A stretch of DNA of 64,000 nucleotides from Prosthecochloris sp. (GCA_004028745.1 RAZP01000006.1:137179-201178), one strand, 5' to 3'. Positions 45,984 to 56,525 are shown, numbered from the stretch's first letter. Made by a program: numbers and translations. The notes: a model not told the origin generated them from the letters alone.

Positions 45984-46991
45984 TCAGGATTTAAGCTTTC
46001 TTGCGACATTCTGAAGCCTGTGCGTAAGATGAAACTTCCTGTACTCTTCATGGTTGAGCAGTTTGACCAGTATTGCTTTTTGAACGTGCAGGCGGTTCTC
46101 CGCCTCATCCATAATAATAGACTGCGGCCCGTCCATTACCTCTGCAGTTATTTCCTGTCCGCGATGCGCAGGCATGCAGTGCATAACTAAAGCGGAAGGT
46201 TTTGCGATCTTGAGCAGTTCCGGATTGACCTGATACTCCCTGAATGTCTGAAGCCGTTTTTCGGCTTCATCTTCTTGACCCATACTTGTCCAGACGTCGG
46301 CATACAGAACATCTGCATCTCTTGCAGCTTCCTTGGGATCGTGAACGATCTCTATGGTGCCTTTGGTATTCTTTCTGGCGGATTCAAGAATCTTTGTGTC
46401 CGGCATATACTTTGACTCATCGGGGCATGCCAGCACAAAATGGAAAGGAAGTATGCCGGCCAGTTCTATCCACGAGTTTGCCACGTTGTTGCCGTCGCCG
46501 ACAAATACCACTTTAATTTTTTCATGCCACAACCCTTTTTCATAAAGTGTAAATGCATCGGCAAGGATCTGGCAAGGGTGGGAGAGGTCTGTAAGCGCAT
46601 TGATAACAGGTATTGATGCGTGTTTTGCGAGGGCCTCGATAACCGAGTGTTCATGCAGTCTTGCCACGATTGCATCGTTGTAGCGCGAAAGAAGCTGCGC
46701 AATGTCTTCGACGGCTTCACGGGAATTGACACCTATGGATTTCCCTTCGAGGTTAATTGCATATCCGCCGAGCTCATGAATACCGATTTCAAAAGAAACC
46801 CTTGTCCTGAGTGACGGTTTGTTGAATATCATGGCTACCGTTTTGCCGGTAATAGGTTTGTAAGGCTGACCGGCAGCAGCTTCTCTGCGCTGTTTTTTTA
46901 TAAAAAGGGAAAAGTCGAAGAGCTCTATAATCTTGCCGGCATCCAGATGGGAAAAGCCGAGGAAATCCCGTTTGTTGGTATGATTATCCAA
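45984..46991 (-). CDS. argF: Ornithine carbamoyltransferase
   Basis: 335 aa; makes citrulline from ornithine and carbamoyl phosphate. The carbamoyl-phosphate motif S-L-R-T-R-V-S-F-E, the H-P-C-Q-I-L-A-D segment and the ornithine loop H-C-M-P-A-H-R-G are present. Full length. 21 bp from argB and 17 bp from argR. Confidence 0.95.
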   Translation of the reverse strand: MDNHTNKRDFLGFSHLDAGKIIELFDFSLFIKKQRREAAAGQPYKPITGKTVAMIFNKPSLRTRVSFEIGIHELGGYAINLEGKSIGVNSREAVEDIAQLLSRYNDAIVARLHEHSVIEALAKHASIPVINALTDLSHPCQILADAFTLYEKGLWHEKIKVVFVGDGNNVANSWIELAGILPFHFVLACPDESKYMPDTKILESARKNTKGTIEIVHDPKEAARDADVLYADVWTSMGQEDEAEKRLQTFREYQVNPELLKIAKPSALVMHCMPAHRGQEITAEVMDGPQSIIMDEAENRLHVQKAILVKLLNHEEYRKFHLTHRLQNVARKLKS

Positions 46992-47012
46992 TAGATATCT
47001 CCAAGAATGTAG

Positions 47013-47918
47013 TTAAAGTTCAGAATCTTTTTCCGTGACAAACTGGGTCCCGACACCTTGATCGGTGAAAATTTCCAGCAGCAATGAATGAATGAGTCTG
47101 CCGTCTATAAGGTGAATCTTATGGACACCTCCGTCCAGGGTTTTGTAAGCTGAAAGTGCTTTGGGTATCATACCTCCCGAAATTACCCCACCCTCTATGA
47201 GATCGGCTGCTTCTGCTTTGCAGACGCTTTTAAGGATTGTTTTGCCATGATGGACTCCTGCAACATCACTGACGAAAATCAGTTTTTCAGCCTTGAGCGC
47301 AATTGCGATCGCGCTGGCTGCATCATCTGCGTTGATGTTGTAAACGTTGCCATGGTCATCGAATCCTATGGGAGCGATCACCGGTATGAGCTTGGCATGG
47401 CAGAGCAGGTCGAGATAGCTTGTGTTGATCATTGCGATTTCTCCAACAAGGCCGAGATGGGATGCGTCAGGGCAGGGAATCGCTTTTATGGTATTGGCAT
47501 CGAGTCCGCTGACACCGACGGCCTTTGCTCCATGCTCGCTTATGAGACGAACGATATCCTGATTGACTTTTCCCGCAAGAGTCATCTGCACAACAGTGAT
47601 CATCTCTTTGTTGGTTACTCTTTTACCATGGACGAACTGTGTTTCGATACCCAGTTTATCAGCAGTTCTGGTGATGGCTTCGCCACCGCCGTGAACCAGA
47701 ACAACATTAATACCGACTTTGCGCAGAAGGGTCACATTCCGGGCGAAAGCGTCTTTCAGCATCTCGTCTTTCATGGCAGAGCCTCCGTACTTGATGACAA
47801 ATGTCTTGTCCTCGAACTTACGGATGTAAGGCAGGGCTTCGATGAGCACCTGGCCTATTGTGGACTGCTGTTCCTTTGTCCCCCTGCCTGCCGGGAGATC
47901 GCTGTGTAAATCCTTCAT
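47013..47918 (-). CDS. argB: Acetylglutamate kinase
   Basis: 301 aa; phosphorylates N-acetylglutamate. [10 protein letters not shown] and V-L-V-H-G-G-G motifs are near the N-terminus, and [10 protein letters not shown] near the C-terminal ATP site. The N-terminal extension of about 25 residues could carry the arginine-sensing helix seen in feedback-inhibited kinases, but that is not certain. Confidence 0.95.
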   Translation of the reverse strand: MKDLHSDLPAGRGTKEQQSTIGQVLIEALPYIRKFEDKTFVIKYGGSAMKDEMLKDAFARNVTLLRKVGINVVLVHGGGEAITRTADKLGIETQFVHGKRVTNKEMITVVQMTLAGKVNQDIVRLISEHGAKAVGVSGLDANTIKAIPCPDASHLGLVGEIAMINTSYLDLLCHAKLIPVIAPIGFDDHGNVYNINADDAASAIAIALKAEKLIFVSDVAGVHHGKTILKSVCKAEAADLIEGGVISGGMIPKALSAYKTLDGGVHKIHLIDGRLIHSLLLEIFTDQGVGTQFVTEKDSEL

Positions 47919-47951
47919 TGACTGTACTCGTTTTCGTAATATCCTGAAGAT

Positions 47952-49235
47952 TCAGGTTCTGTAGCTGCCGTTGATATCAACGTACTCCTTGCTGAGATCG
48001 CAGGTATGCAAAACTGCATTGCCGGGCCCGTTTCCTAATGTTATGGTGATTTTGTATTCACTCCGGCTGAGAATTTTTTTCGCTTCTTTTTCTGAAAACT
48101 CGGAAACATACCCCGGTTTGAGAATAACCAGGTCATTAAATTTTATAGAAACATTTGCCGGGTTAAACACAGCTCCGGATCTTCCGGCGGCTGCAATGAT
48201 TCTTCCCCAGTTTGCATCCTCGCCATGCAGGGCCGTTTTCACCAGGTTTGAATTGGCGACGGTTCGAGCGGCTTTTTGTGCGTCCGTATCCGCTACGGCG
48301 CCTTCCACACGTATGGTTGCCAGTTTCGTTGCGCCCTCGCCATCTCTGACGATCAACTTGGCAAGGAAAGTCATCAGGCTCTCCAGTGCGGTATAGAAAA
48401 TGTCTGCATCACGGGTTCCCGGCAGGATTTCTTTACTGCCAGCTTTGGACAGTATGGCAACCATATCGTTAGTACTTGTATCCCCGTCAACCGTAATACT
48501 GTTGAAACTCCTTTCATTTGCCTTTGAAAGCATTTCCTGGAGCAGACTGTGGCCTATGTTTGCATCAGTCACGAGAAAGGCGAGCATGGTTGCCATGTCG
48601 GGGCATATCATTCCCGAACCTTTTGCTATGCCGCAGAGACGTACAGAACCGAAAGAAACCGAGACGTCCAGGGCAAAAAATTTGGGGAAGGTATCGGTTG
48701 TCATGATCGCTTCGGCAGCGTCAGCGCATGAGTCTTCGAGCAGAACAGCTGAAAATGAGTCGAGCGCGCTATTAATCCTGTCCATCGGAAGAGGAACACC
48801 AATGACACCTGTGGACGAGACGAGGATGTCCCGGGGCCTCAATCCAAGCACTTCGGCTGTTTTTTCCGCCATGGTTTTCGCATCCGCTACACCCCTGCTT
48901 CCTGTTGCTGCATTTGCATTGCCGCTGTTGCAGACTATGGCACGCATTGAAGATGCGGACTGTTTAAGATGTTCTTTCGACAGGGTCACCGGTGCAGCGG
49001 AACAAAGGTTTCTGGTAAATACTGCTGCGGCAGACGAGGGTTCATCAGAAGTAATGACCATCAGATCCCGTTTGCCGGGTTTAATGCCCGCGTGTGCGGT
49101 TCCAGCGGAAAATCCTTTTGGCCAGAACTGCTTTTTTGAAGCATCCCGGATGCTGAGAGGAGTTGTATGTTCAGGCCATGATGTTCCGGCTGCAAGTTTT
49201 TCAATAGCCGAATAAGCCTTGTGTAACGATTTCAC
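47952..49235 (-). CDS. argJ: Glutamate N-acetyltransferase (ArgJ)
   Basis: 427 aa. It recycles the acetyl group between acetylornithine and glutamate and may be bifunctional. The self-cleavage region is visible (A-K-G-S-G-M-I-C-P-D-M-A-T-M-L-A, with the nucleophile Thr in M-A-T-M-L). T-V-D-G-D-T-S-T-N-D and the C-terminal S-E-Y-K-I-T-I-T-L-G-N-G are also present. Its presence explains why no argE is needed. No argA is in this window. Confidence 0.94.
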   Translation of the reverse strand: MKSLHKAYSAIEKLAAGTSWPEHTTPLSIRDASKKQFWPKGFSAGTAHAGIKPGKRDLMVITSDEPSSAAAVFTRNLCSAAPVTLSKEHLKQSASSMRAIVCNSGNANAATGSRGVADAKTMAEKTAEVLGLRPRDILVSSTGVIGVPLPMDRINSALDSFSAVLLEDSCADAAEAIMTTDTFPKFFALDVSVSFGSVRLCGIAKGSGMICPDMATMLAFLVTDANIGHSLLQEMLSKANERSFNSITVDGDTSTNDMVAILSKAGSKEILPGTRDADIFYTALESLMTFLAKLIVRDGEGATKLATIRVEGAVADTDAQKAARTVANSNLVKTALHGEDANWGRIIAAAGRSGAVFNPANVSIKFNDLVILKPGYVSEFSEKEAKKILSRSEYKITITLGNGPGNAVLHTCDLSKEYVDINGSYRT

Positions 49236-49271
49236 GGCAGTAAGTATTCGTTGGTTAAATTATTTGACAAT

Positions 49272-50288
49272 TCACAGTAACCCATGAGTTTCATCGTAGC
49301 CGAGCATAATGTTCATATTCTGGACGGCCTGCCCCGCTGCACCCTTGACCAGGTTGTCAATTGCGGTAACAACCACTACCAATCCGTTATCTGCACTTTC
49401 AGCGATGTGAATATCACAGAAGTTCGTGTAAGCCACATGCTGAACTTCCGGCATGGTTTCCCTGACACGTACAAAGGGCGCTGAGCGGTAGAAGGCGCTG
49501 AAATGCTCCCTAATTTGTGAAACAGGCAGCTGTTTTTCAAGCTGAATGTTCAGTACAGCGTAAATCCCCCTGACAAGAGGGGCAATCATCGGAGTGAACA
49601 TGAAACCGAAAGCAGGTTTTATGGTATCCGTATCGAGGGCCTGAAGAATTTCAGGGGTATGCTGGTGCATTCCCGCTTTGTAGGCGCGTACGTTGCCGCT
49701 CATTTCCGAAAAAGAAAGCTCGACCTTTCCGGTCCTGCCGGCCCCGGATATTCCTGAAACCGCTGTGCAGTTGACATTTTTGACCGCAGCACCTTTCAGG
49801 GGCCTTTTCACAAAAGGGGCAGCCCCCAGGATGATGCTCGTAGCATAGCATCCCGGATTGCTGACAGCTTTTACCTGTTTGATCGCATCATGGTAGAGTT
49901 CCGGCATTGCATATGTAAGAACGGCCTTGGCATCTTTGTCCTTCCTGTAATATTTCAGGTGCTCTTTCGGGTTTTTCAACCTGAAATCACCTGAAAGATC
50001 AATTACCAGCTTTCCGGCATCGGCAAGCTGCGGAACTATCGAGAATGCTTCACCATGAGGCAGGGCGAGGAAATAAATATCTGTGTCTTGTGCGCCCCTG
50101 TACGATTCGAAAACCGCGTCCGTGTCAAGCGCCGGGTATATATCCCGAGCTTTTTTTCCTGCCTGTGTGTGAGCGTAGAGTTTCTCAAGCTTTACCGAAG
50201 GATGCCTGAGAAGAATTTTCGTCAGCTCAGCGCCGGAATATCCCGAAGCGCCGATAATCGAAGCAGTAGGTTTTTTGTAGCCTCTCAT
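49272..50288 (-). CDS. argC: N-acetyl-gamma-glutamyl-phosphate reductase
   Basis: 338 aa from the ATG at 50288 (a TTG at 50300 is also in frame). [10 protein letters not shown] near the N-terminus binds NADPH; the catalytic Cys is in [10 protein letters not shown]. First gene of argC-J-B-F-R-G on the minus strand. A perfect ARG-box palindrome lies 122 bp upstream. Confidence 0.95.
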   Translation of the reverse strand: MRGYKKPTASIIGASGYSGAELTKILLRHPSVKLEKLYAHTQAGKKARDIYPALDTDAVFESYRGAQDTDIYFLALPHGEAFSIVPQLADAGKLVIDLSGDFRLKNPKEHLKYYRKDKDAKAVLTYAMPELYHDAIKQVKAVSNPGCYATSIILGAAPFVKRPLKGAAVKNVNCTAVSGISGAGRTGKVELSFSEMSGNVRAYKAGMHQHTPEILQALDTDTIKPAFGFMFTPMIAPLVRGIYAVLNIQLEKQLPVSQIREHFSAFYRSAPFVRVRETMPEVQHVAYTNFCDIHIAESADNGLVVVVTAIDNLVKGAAGQAVQNMNIMLGYDETHGLL

Positions 50289-50409
50289 AATGCTTTGCAA
50301 ACTATGTAATACCCATATGTAATACGAGAAAAAATTCGTCGAAATGGATATTTTTTGATTAAATCGTTAAAATAAAATGAATTATTTCTCTGGATATATA
50401 TTCTTTTGG

Positions 50410-50423
50410 TGAATTTATATTCA
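50410..50423. promoter_or_regulatory. ARG box (ArgR operator) upstream of argC
   Basis: TGAATTTATATTCA is a perfect palindrome matching the bacterial ARG-box consensus TGAATWWWWATTCA. It lies in the 265-bp divergent region between argC and the PstS-like gene. A weaker half-site (ATGAATTATTTC) occurs about 30 bp nearer argC, as expected for a hexamer binding paired boxes. ArgR is encoded in the same operon. Confidence 0.8.
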
Positions 50424-50553
50424 ATAATATGGATAAAATAGTGATTTTTATGATGATTGCAAGGTTTCCAGACGGATGTTTTTTCTCTATCTTTGCACTG
50501 GAGTCGGTTGAAGCATATCACTGAGAGGGTTTGAACAAGATTTTCGGATAAGT

Positions 50554-51486
50554 ATGGGGCGCGGGAAAGGATTGATTTATCTGACGGCAGCCATTGCAGC
50601 CGTATTGGTGGCAGCGGTTGTTATCTTTACGGTAAACCGTCCGGGCATTGAAACGGTTGTTGATGAAACAGCAAAAAGCGGTTTGTTGAAGGTCGGGGTT
50701 GAGCCTTCTCTTGCTACAGTAACAGGAGCTGTTGCTCCGGTTTTCAGCCATCACTACCCTGATGCGACCATTGTGCTTGAAACCGGCTTATTTCCTGATC
50801 TTTTCAACAGGTTTCTTCAGGAAGATATCCGTGCTATGCTTTTGAGTGGTGACCTGGGGAACCGTGAAAGATCTTTGCTGGAGAAAAATGGAATAGCATA
50901 CCGCCTTGAGCCTGTAGCCAGAGGTGCTATTGCCTGTGTTGTTAATGCAGCCAATCCGGTGCAATCTCTTTGCGTGGATGATCTTGCGATGATCTATACG
51001 GCCAGAAAAAGCCGCTGGGGGAAAGGTTCGGTAAATGATGGAGAGATAAAAGCTTACGTAAATAATAACGATGTCAGGCTGCAACAGTTGTTCCTTGCCA
51101 TGGCGGCCCCGGAGGAGAGTCATTTAACGGCTTGGCATACCGCGGGTGATCATGAGCTGGTAAGACTTGTTTCCAGGGAAAAAGGTGCTGTAGGTATTCT
51201 TCCGCTTTCGCAGGCAGCCGGCTTGATAACTTCGGGTTCTGCGTCATCCTCGATTCGTATTGTTCCGCTCTGTGAAAAAAAAGGGGACATTCCTGTTATG
51301 CCGTCTCAATATAATGTCTATCGAGGGAAGTATCCTCTTGGCTATATTGTGTACTATATGTACCGTAAAAGAGAAGCACTGGCAGCCGGTTTCGGTGCTT
51401 GGCTGGCAAGAGAGGGCCAGAACGGCTTTGCACAGAGTGTTCTGGCACCGTACAAGCGACCGGTACGAATCATCAATTTGAAATAG
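50554..51486 (+). CDS. PstS-like periplasmic binding protein
   Basis: 310 aa with an uncleaved-looking N-terminal membrane segment (about 8-27) and a phosphate-binding-protein-like domain. The pattern A-V-A-P-V-F, then D-L-A-M-I-Y-T-A-R-K-S-R-W and the late G-Y-I-V-Y-Y-M fits the PBP-like family. No pst transporter genes adjoin, so it may act as a sensor. The diguanylate cyclase starts 20 bp later. Confidence 0.75.
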   Translation: MGRGKGLIYLTAAIAAVLVAAVVIFTVNRPGIETVVDETAKSGLLKVGVEPSLATVTGAVAPVFSHHYPDATIVLETGLFPDLFNRFLQEDIRAMLLSGDLGNRERSLLEKNGIAYRLEPVARGAIACVVNAANPVQSLCVDDLAMIYTARKSRWGKGSVNDGEIKAYVNNNDVRLQQLFLAMAAPEESHLTAWHTAGDHELVRLVSREKGAVGILPLSQAAGLITSGSASSSIRIVPLCEKKGDIPVMPSQYNVYRGKYPLGYIVYYMYRKREALAAGFGAWLAREGQNGFAQSVLAPYKRPVRIINLK

Positions 51487-51506
51487 CTGCATCTCCTGGT
51501 TGATTT

Positions 51507-52823
51507 ATGTCCGAGTCCGGTAAAACATCCTTCCAGTCCCTGTCGTTAAGACCCGTGTTATTCTCGGGTATACTTTTTGCCTTTCTTTTGCTCGGCGGTA
51601 CAGCCGGTTTCATTACTTATCAGGGGAATCTCCAGAAAAGAGCGGACGAGGCACAGGTGATATACAAGGACCTTCTTGATTTCCGCTCAACCCTCACACT
51701 GATAGACCAGCAGTTGAGTCTTACCCCCGATCGCTCTGAGGTTTTGCGGGAGATCACCCAGAATATAAAGCTGCTTCAATTCCGTTCAGTCAATTTTCAA
51801 TCAAGGGCGGCAAAAAATCGTATGCCTGAGCTGGCATCGTGGATGAGGTCGAGTCAGCTGGCGCTGGAAAAAATGCTTACTGATATTGATATGAAAAGGG
51901 GGATTGCCGATAACAGTATTCCCCTGATGATACTTGAGCTCGATGATGTGATCCTGCAAACGGCTATCGATGTGAGACTTGCCAATGACAAAGTGTATGA
52001 TGCGGTGCAGCTGTTTTTTTTCATTGTGCTTGCTGTTCTCATGGTCATTATCATTTCCGCAGGCTGGCTGATTGTGAGCAATTACCGCCAAACGGTCATG
52101 CCGTTGAGCCAGCTGGCAGAAAAGCTGCGGATGCTCAACGAGGAGTTGCCGGAAAGCTTTCATGATACCGCAGAAGAAGTTAAAAAGAATATAAGGCGTG
52201 AAGAGTTCTCGAGTGATGTAAACCAGATAACCGACTCAATTGTAAGATTCTGCCAGGATATCGAGTTGAAAAACAAGAAACTTGATGAGCTTTTTATCAA
52301 GGATGAGAAAACGGATTTGTATAATTACCGTCATTTCAAGGACCATTTGATCGTTGATGTGGCGAGAGCGAAACGTTTTAATGAGAAGGTATCCATTACA
52401 ATGATGGATATTGACCGATTCAAAGCATACAACGATGCAAACGGCCATGTTGCAGGTGATATTGTTCTCGAACGAATGGCAGGGATCATTCGTGAAGAGT
52501 GCAGGGAAGCCGATATACCTGCACGATTCGGCGGTGAGGAATTTGCTGTATTGTTTCCCCGTACAGACAGCAGAGAGGCAATAGAAATTGTTGACAGATT
52601 AAGAAACATAATCGCTGCTGAACCTTTTTACCACGAAAAGGAATTGCCCGGCGGCCAGTTAACGATCAGTGCAGGTGTTGCAACCTATCCGGACAATGCG
52701 GTTGACTGGTATTCGCTGATTAATAATGCAGATAAGGCGTTGTATCGCGCAAAGCAGACAGGGAGGAACAAGGTGGTCCACTTCAGAGAACTGGAGCAGG
52801 AGGAGGGAGAAAGTGCTGAGTAA
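51507..52823 (+). CDS. Membrane-bound diguanylate cyclase
   Basis: 438 aa. Two membrane segments (about 18-38 and 168-190) bracket a periplasmic sensor region; a coil and a GGDEF domain (about 265-430) follow. The active site is R-F-G-G-E-E-F, and R-E-A-D five residues before it is an intact inhibitory I-site. So it should make cyclic di-GMP with product inhibition. The adjoining PstS-like protein could supply the signal. Confidence 0.9.
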   Translation: MSESGKTSFQSLSLRPVLFSGILFAFLLLGGTAGFITYQGNLQKRADEAQVIYKDLLDFRSTLTLIDQQLSLTPDRSEVLREITQNIKLLQFRSVNFQSRAAKNRMPELASWMRSSQLALEKMLTDIDMKRGIADNSIPLMILELDDVILQTAIDVRLANDKVYDAVQLFFFIVLAVLMVIIISAGWLIVSNYRQTVMPLSQLAEKLRMLNEELPESFHDTAEEVKKNIRREEFSSDVNQITDSIVRFCQDIELKNKKLDELFIKDEKTDLYNYRHFKDHLIVDVARAKRFNEKVSITMMDIDRFKAYNDANGHVAGDIVLERMAGIIREECREADIPARFGGEEFAVLFPRTDSREAIEIVDRLRNIIAAEPFYHEKELPGGQLTISAGVATYPDNAVDWYSLINNADKALYRAKQTGRNKVVHFRELEQEEGESAE

Positions 52824-52895
52824 ACTTTTTGACTTTCTCCCTGCTCAGCGAAACGTTGCTCGTAGTCGTTCGGTAATCGAGAGAATTAAGCAAGT

Positions 52896-54161
52896 ATGAA
52901 ATCAGAGCTATACATTGCGCGCAGGTTTGCTTTTAAGCCTCGTTCTTCATCAAAACCGACGTTTATTGTTTTTATAGCAGTTGCTGGAATTGCGCTGGGC
53001 ACAGCAGCGCTTATTCTAACGCTTTCTATTGTCAAAGGTTTTTCCTCGCAGATTGAAAACAAGCTCATCGGATTCAGCTCTCATTTCCAGATCCGGCAGG
53101 CTGAGGGACGCCTTTTTTTCCCTCTTCCAGCCGACACTGTCCGCCTGAACAGTATTGACAATATTTCTTCCGTTCAGCCTTTTATGGAAAAAAACGTCGT
53201 CTTGCAGAGCAAAGGAGATAACGGGGAACTGATACAGCCGGCAATGCTCAAGGGTATTTTCGGAAAAAGTCCACCTGCTTTTCTGAAAGAGAACATCATC
53301 GAAGGATCGTGGTTCAATGATGAAGAACCTTCTTCAATGCACGTCCTTGTCGGGAAACCGCTTGCCGAATCCTTGCAGCTGTCTCCCGGCAGCAGGCTTA
53401 TGGTAATCAGTGCCGTAGATGAGTCGTCAGGGGAACTGATCAAACCTACAGATAACATTGTTGATCTTCTTTCCGCCATGGATCTTGAGCTTGCGACAGT
53501 CAGCGGTATTTATGAAACCGGTCTTAATGAAGGTTTTGATGACTATATGGTTATCGCAGACCTTGCCGCAATGCAACGCATTTTCCATACTGGCAAAACT
53601 CGTATCAGCGGCTATGAAGTTATGGTGCATGATATCGAGCAGCTCAACGCTACTGCTACGGCTGCTGTAAATGCGCTTGGTTATCCTTTCTACGGCTATA
53701 CGGTTTACGAGCGCTACAACAATCTTTTCGAGTGGCTGAAACTACAGCAGAACATAACCCCGCTTTTGATCATAACGATCACTGTTGTGGCGGTTTTCAA
53801 CATTATCTCGACCCTGCTCGTGCTGATAATCGAAAAAACCAAAGAAATCGGTATGCTGGGAGCATTAGGGCTTGCACCGGGAAAGATCAGCGGCATTTTC
53901 CTTTCCCAGGCATTCCTGATTGCCACGGTTGGCATCCTTGCCGGAAACCTTCTTGCTTTCGGCTTTTCAGTTTTCGAGCTTCATTTTCAATTGATAGCGC
54001 TGCCACAAAAGAATTATTTCATCAAGCATGTTCCGATCCAGATAGAGCTGCTTGACTACCTTTTGGTTTCGTGTATTGTCGGTTTATTGACAATTTTTTT
54101 TGCGTTCATTCCGGCCAGGGTAGCGGCAGCATTGAAACCGGGCACGGCATTGTTGAGCTGA
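52896..54161 (+). CDS. LolC/LolE-type (FtsX-like) ABC permease
   Basis: 421 aa. One N-terminal membrane segment, a large periplasmic domain (about 60-260) and three C-terminal segments with [11 protein letters not shown], the usual MacB/LolCE permease layout. The N-terminal I-A-R-R-F-x-F-K matches LolC/E proteins, which release lipoproteins from the inner membrane. A second, similar permease follows 89 bp later. Confidence 0.88.
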   Translation: MKSELYIARRFAFKPRSSSKPTFIVFIAVAGIALGTAALILTLSIVKGFSSQIENKLIGFSSHFQIRQAEGRLFFPLPADTVRLNSIDNISSVQPFMEKNVVLQSKGDNGELIQPAMLKGIFGKSPPAFLKENIIEGSWFNDEEPSSMHVLVGKPLAESLQLSPGSRLMVISAVDESSGELIKPTDNIVDLLSAMDLELATVSGIYETGLNEGFDDYMVIADLAAMQRIFHTGKTRISGYEVMVHDIEQLNATATAAVNALGYPFYGYTVYERYNNLFEWLKLQQNITPLLIITITVVAVFNIISTLLVLIIEKTKEIGMLGALGLAPGKISGIFLSQAFLIATVGILAGNLLAFGFSVFELHFQLIALPQKNYFIKHVPIQIELLDYLLVSCIVGLLTIFFAFIPARVAAALKPGTALLS

Positions 54162-54250
54162 TGAAGACGGAAGCCTGAAGTCGGGAAGTCAGGAGTAAGG
54201 AGAAGTGGATTTAGTTTTTTTTCATAGTACTCAGTTCTAAGATTCTTGGT

Positions 54251-55510
54251 ATGCGTTTTTCTCCAGGTTTGTGGATAGCCCAGAGATACAGTTTTGCCAG
54301 AAAACGGTTCAGGGTTATCAATATCATATCGACAATAAGCCTGATAGGGATTATCCTTGGTGTCAGCACTCTGCTTATTGTCATGAGTGTGCTCAACGGC
54401 TTTCAGCAGCTTGCGTGGGATCTGTTTGTCACGGTTGAGAGTCCGGCACAGGTTCTGCCTGCGAAAGGAAAGCTCATGGAGGTGCCTGATTCCCTTCTTG
54501 CACGTGTTACCGCGCTCAAGGGCGTGACATCGGCCGAACCCTTTGCGGAAGGCCCGGCTATCCTGTCCGGTAAAGAAAGCGGTGAGCTTGTCATGGTAAA
54601 AGGAATTACCCGAAATGCCCATGAGCGTCTGGTACGACAGGCGGACAGAGATGTACCTTATTTCGGCAGTGAAACAGTGTCGGTTGGGGAGATGCTGGCA
54701 TACAAGGCAAGTCTTGCACCGGCACAACAGGTAAAAATTTTCAGCCCGGAACTCATATCTCTCGGATTGCAGTCTTTGTCCCAGCCGTATCTTCTGCCGG
54801 CGTTGACCTTTCCTGTTGTTCAGGTTGAGTCGGTTTTTTCCCTGCAACGCATTTTCAATGACCACTATGTGCTGACATCAAGAGAAATGGCAAGAAAGAT
54901 ACTGCTTCAAAAGGAAAATCTCTATTCAGGTATTGATGTAAGGGGGAGCGATGACCGTTCTACTCATGCTGCTCTGATTCGAAATCTGCGTTCCTGGATT
55001 CAAGAAAACGAGCTGGAAGATGCCTATGTAATCCGGCCTCTGGAAGAGAAGTACCGGGATATTTTCGGCGTGATGGAAATGGAAAAATGGGTGAGTTTCA
55101 GTGTGCTTATGCTGGTAATAATTGTGGCTGCAATGAGCCTTACCGGTTCTCTCACCATGACCGCTATCGACAAGCGGAAAGAGTTGTTCTACCTGCGTTG
55201 TCTCGGGCTTGAAAAGCCACAGTTTTTGATGATCTTTATCATGGAGGGAGGGATGATCGGCCTTGCGGGCACATTGATAGGAGCGGTGGCTGCATGGGTG
55301 ATATGTTTCATACAGAAGAGCTACGGGATAGTCGAACTCCCATCAAAAAGCGCTTTCATAATCGAAGCGTACCCCGTGAGCATGCAGGTTTCCGATTTTC
55401 TGATTGTCTCCGGAGCAACCATGACTGTCTCGCTCTTGGTCAGCCTCTATCCCGCATTCAAGGCAGCAGGTATCGCCAGCAGCAAAAGCTTGGCAGACAA
55501 GGCCAATTAA
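54251..55510 (+). CDS. LolC/LolE-type ABC permease, second paralogue
   Basis: 419 aa, same layout: I-A-Q-R-Y near the N-terminus, V-L-N-G-F after the first membrane segment, and [13 protein letters not shown] in the cytoplasmic loop. Together with the previous gene it could form a LolC-E heterodimer; no LolD ATPase is adjacent. The TAA stop is followed with no gap by a MITE copy. Confidence 0.88.
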   Translation: MRFSPGLWIAQRYSFARKRFRVINIISTISLIGIILGVSTLLIVMSVLNGFQQLAWDLFVTVESPAQVLPAKGKLMEVPDSLLARVTALKGVTSAEPFAEGPAILSGKESGELVMVKGITRNAHERLVRQADRDVPYFGSETVSVGEMLAYKASLAPAQQVKIFSPELISLGLQSLSQPYLLPALTFPVVQVESVFSLQRIFNDHYVLTSREMARKILLQKENLYSGIDVRGSDDRSTHAALIRNLRSWIQENELEDAYVIRPLEEKYRDIFGVMEMEKWVSFSVLMLVIIVAAMSLTGSLTMTAIDKRKELFYLRCLGLEKPQFLMIFIMEGGMIGLAGTLIGAVAAWVICFIQKSYGIVELPSKSAFIIEAYPVSMQVSDFLIVSGATMTVSLLVSLYPAFKAAGIASSKSLADKAN

Positions 55511-55628
55511 GGGCACCTCTATTAATTTGTTGCGCGCCCCGAATACTTCGTTGGGCGGATAGAAAGGGGTTTCTGCGCTCCGTCCACCTTGTCTTCAGGT
55601 CGTTCACGACAATTAAGTAAAGGTGCCC
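55511..55628 (-). mobile_element. MITE-like element, copy 10 (internally deleted, 118 bp)
   Basis: Both termini are present, but about 24 bp of the central palindrome are lost. Its left end abuts the TAA stop of the permease gene (TTAA flank); the right flank is CATA, so no target duplication survives, suggesting later rearrangement. Confidence 0.88.
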
Positions 55629-55682
55629 CATAGTTGCGAAGTGCCGTGGTTCCAAAAGGAAGTAGCAACATGCAGGAAGCTC

Positions 55683-55847
55683 TTATTCCTCGACTTTTTC
55701 AAAAAATTCCTTTTCGACACCACACACAGGGCATACCCAGTCATCCGGAATATCCTCAAAAGGTGTTCCCGGCTCAATGCCGTTATCCGGATCACCATAT
55801 GCCGGGTCGTAAATATAGCCGCAAGGCTCGCATTTCCATTTATCCAT
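55683..55847 (-). CDS. Rubredoxin
   Basis: A 54-aa protein. It has two Cys pairs, [10 protein letters not shown] near the N-terminus and C-P-V-C-G-V near the C-terminus, the mononuclear iron site of rubredoxin, with P-D-D-W-V before the second pair. GGAG lies 9 bp before the ATG at 55847. A low-potential electron carrier, often linked to oxidative-stress protection in anaerobes. Downstream is the MITE copy 10. Confidence 0.93.
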   Translation of the reverse strand: MDKWKCEPCGYIYDPAYGDPDNGIEPGTPFEDIPDDWVCPVCGVEKEFFEKVEE

Positions 55848-55972
55848 AGTTGATCTCTCCTTTTTTTATGATGTTGACAAGAACTGAAACATACTGCAAA
55901 GAACATCTGCCAAAACCCACGGTCATTATTACAAGAAGTTATTTTGTAAAAACGGTTTGAGATGCAAAAAGT

Positions 55973-56434
55973 TCATTCACGGTATGAAAATAATTTCCTG
56001 AATGCCACCATACCGGATTGTTCGAAACCATATTTCTCATACAAGTGATGTGCTGCAGTATTGCCACGATCGGTAAGAAGGGTAAGACGCCCGAGTCCTT
56101 TTTCTTTTGCAAGATTGATTGCGTGTCTCAGCAACATGTTTCCGATACCTTTTGAGCGGTATGCCGGGTCAACGATCATATCTTCGAGAAGGGCAACTTT
56201 TTTCCCGAGAGCAGTACTTACCGTATAAAGCAAAGTAACCATGCCAACAATAAAACCGCTGTTTCTCTCTTCGCATAACAGAACAGTCCCGGAAGAGGGG
56301 TTTTCGATAATCAGCGCCAATCCTTTTTGCTGACATTCCGGGTCAGGGGAAAACTCGGCTTCCTTCTCGAACAGGTAACCAAGAAGTTCACTGCATCGGC
56401 TTATATCAGCTGGGGTTGCAGAACGAATAACCAT
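55973..56434 (-). CDS. GNAT-family acetyltransferase
   Basis: 153 aa. The acetyl-CoA motif A, V-D-P-A-Y-R-S-K-G-I-G-N-M-L-L, is intact, and the C-terminal L-Y-E-K-Y-G-F segment is typical. The substrate is unknown. It is followed by rubredoxin on the same strand, 125 bp away. Confidence 0.88.
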   Translation of the reverse strand: MVIRSATPADISRCSELLGYLFEKEAEFSPDPECQQKGLALIIENPSSGTVLLCEERNSGFIVGMVTLLYTVSTALGKKVALLEDMIVDPAYRSKGIGNMLLRHAINLAKEKGLGRLTLLTDRGNTAAHHLYEKYGFEQSGMVAFRKLFSYRE

Positions 56435-56525
56435 GTTTATTTGCCATTTTTCCGTTTATCCCGGAACTCCTAAAGGCATTTCCGGAATTATGTTAGCAGA
56501 GTTTGCCATAACCAGATTATAGATT

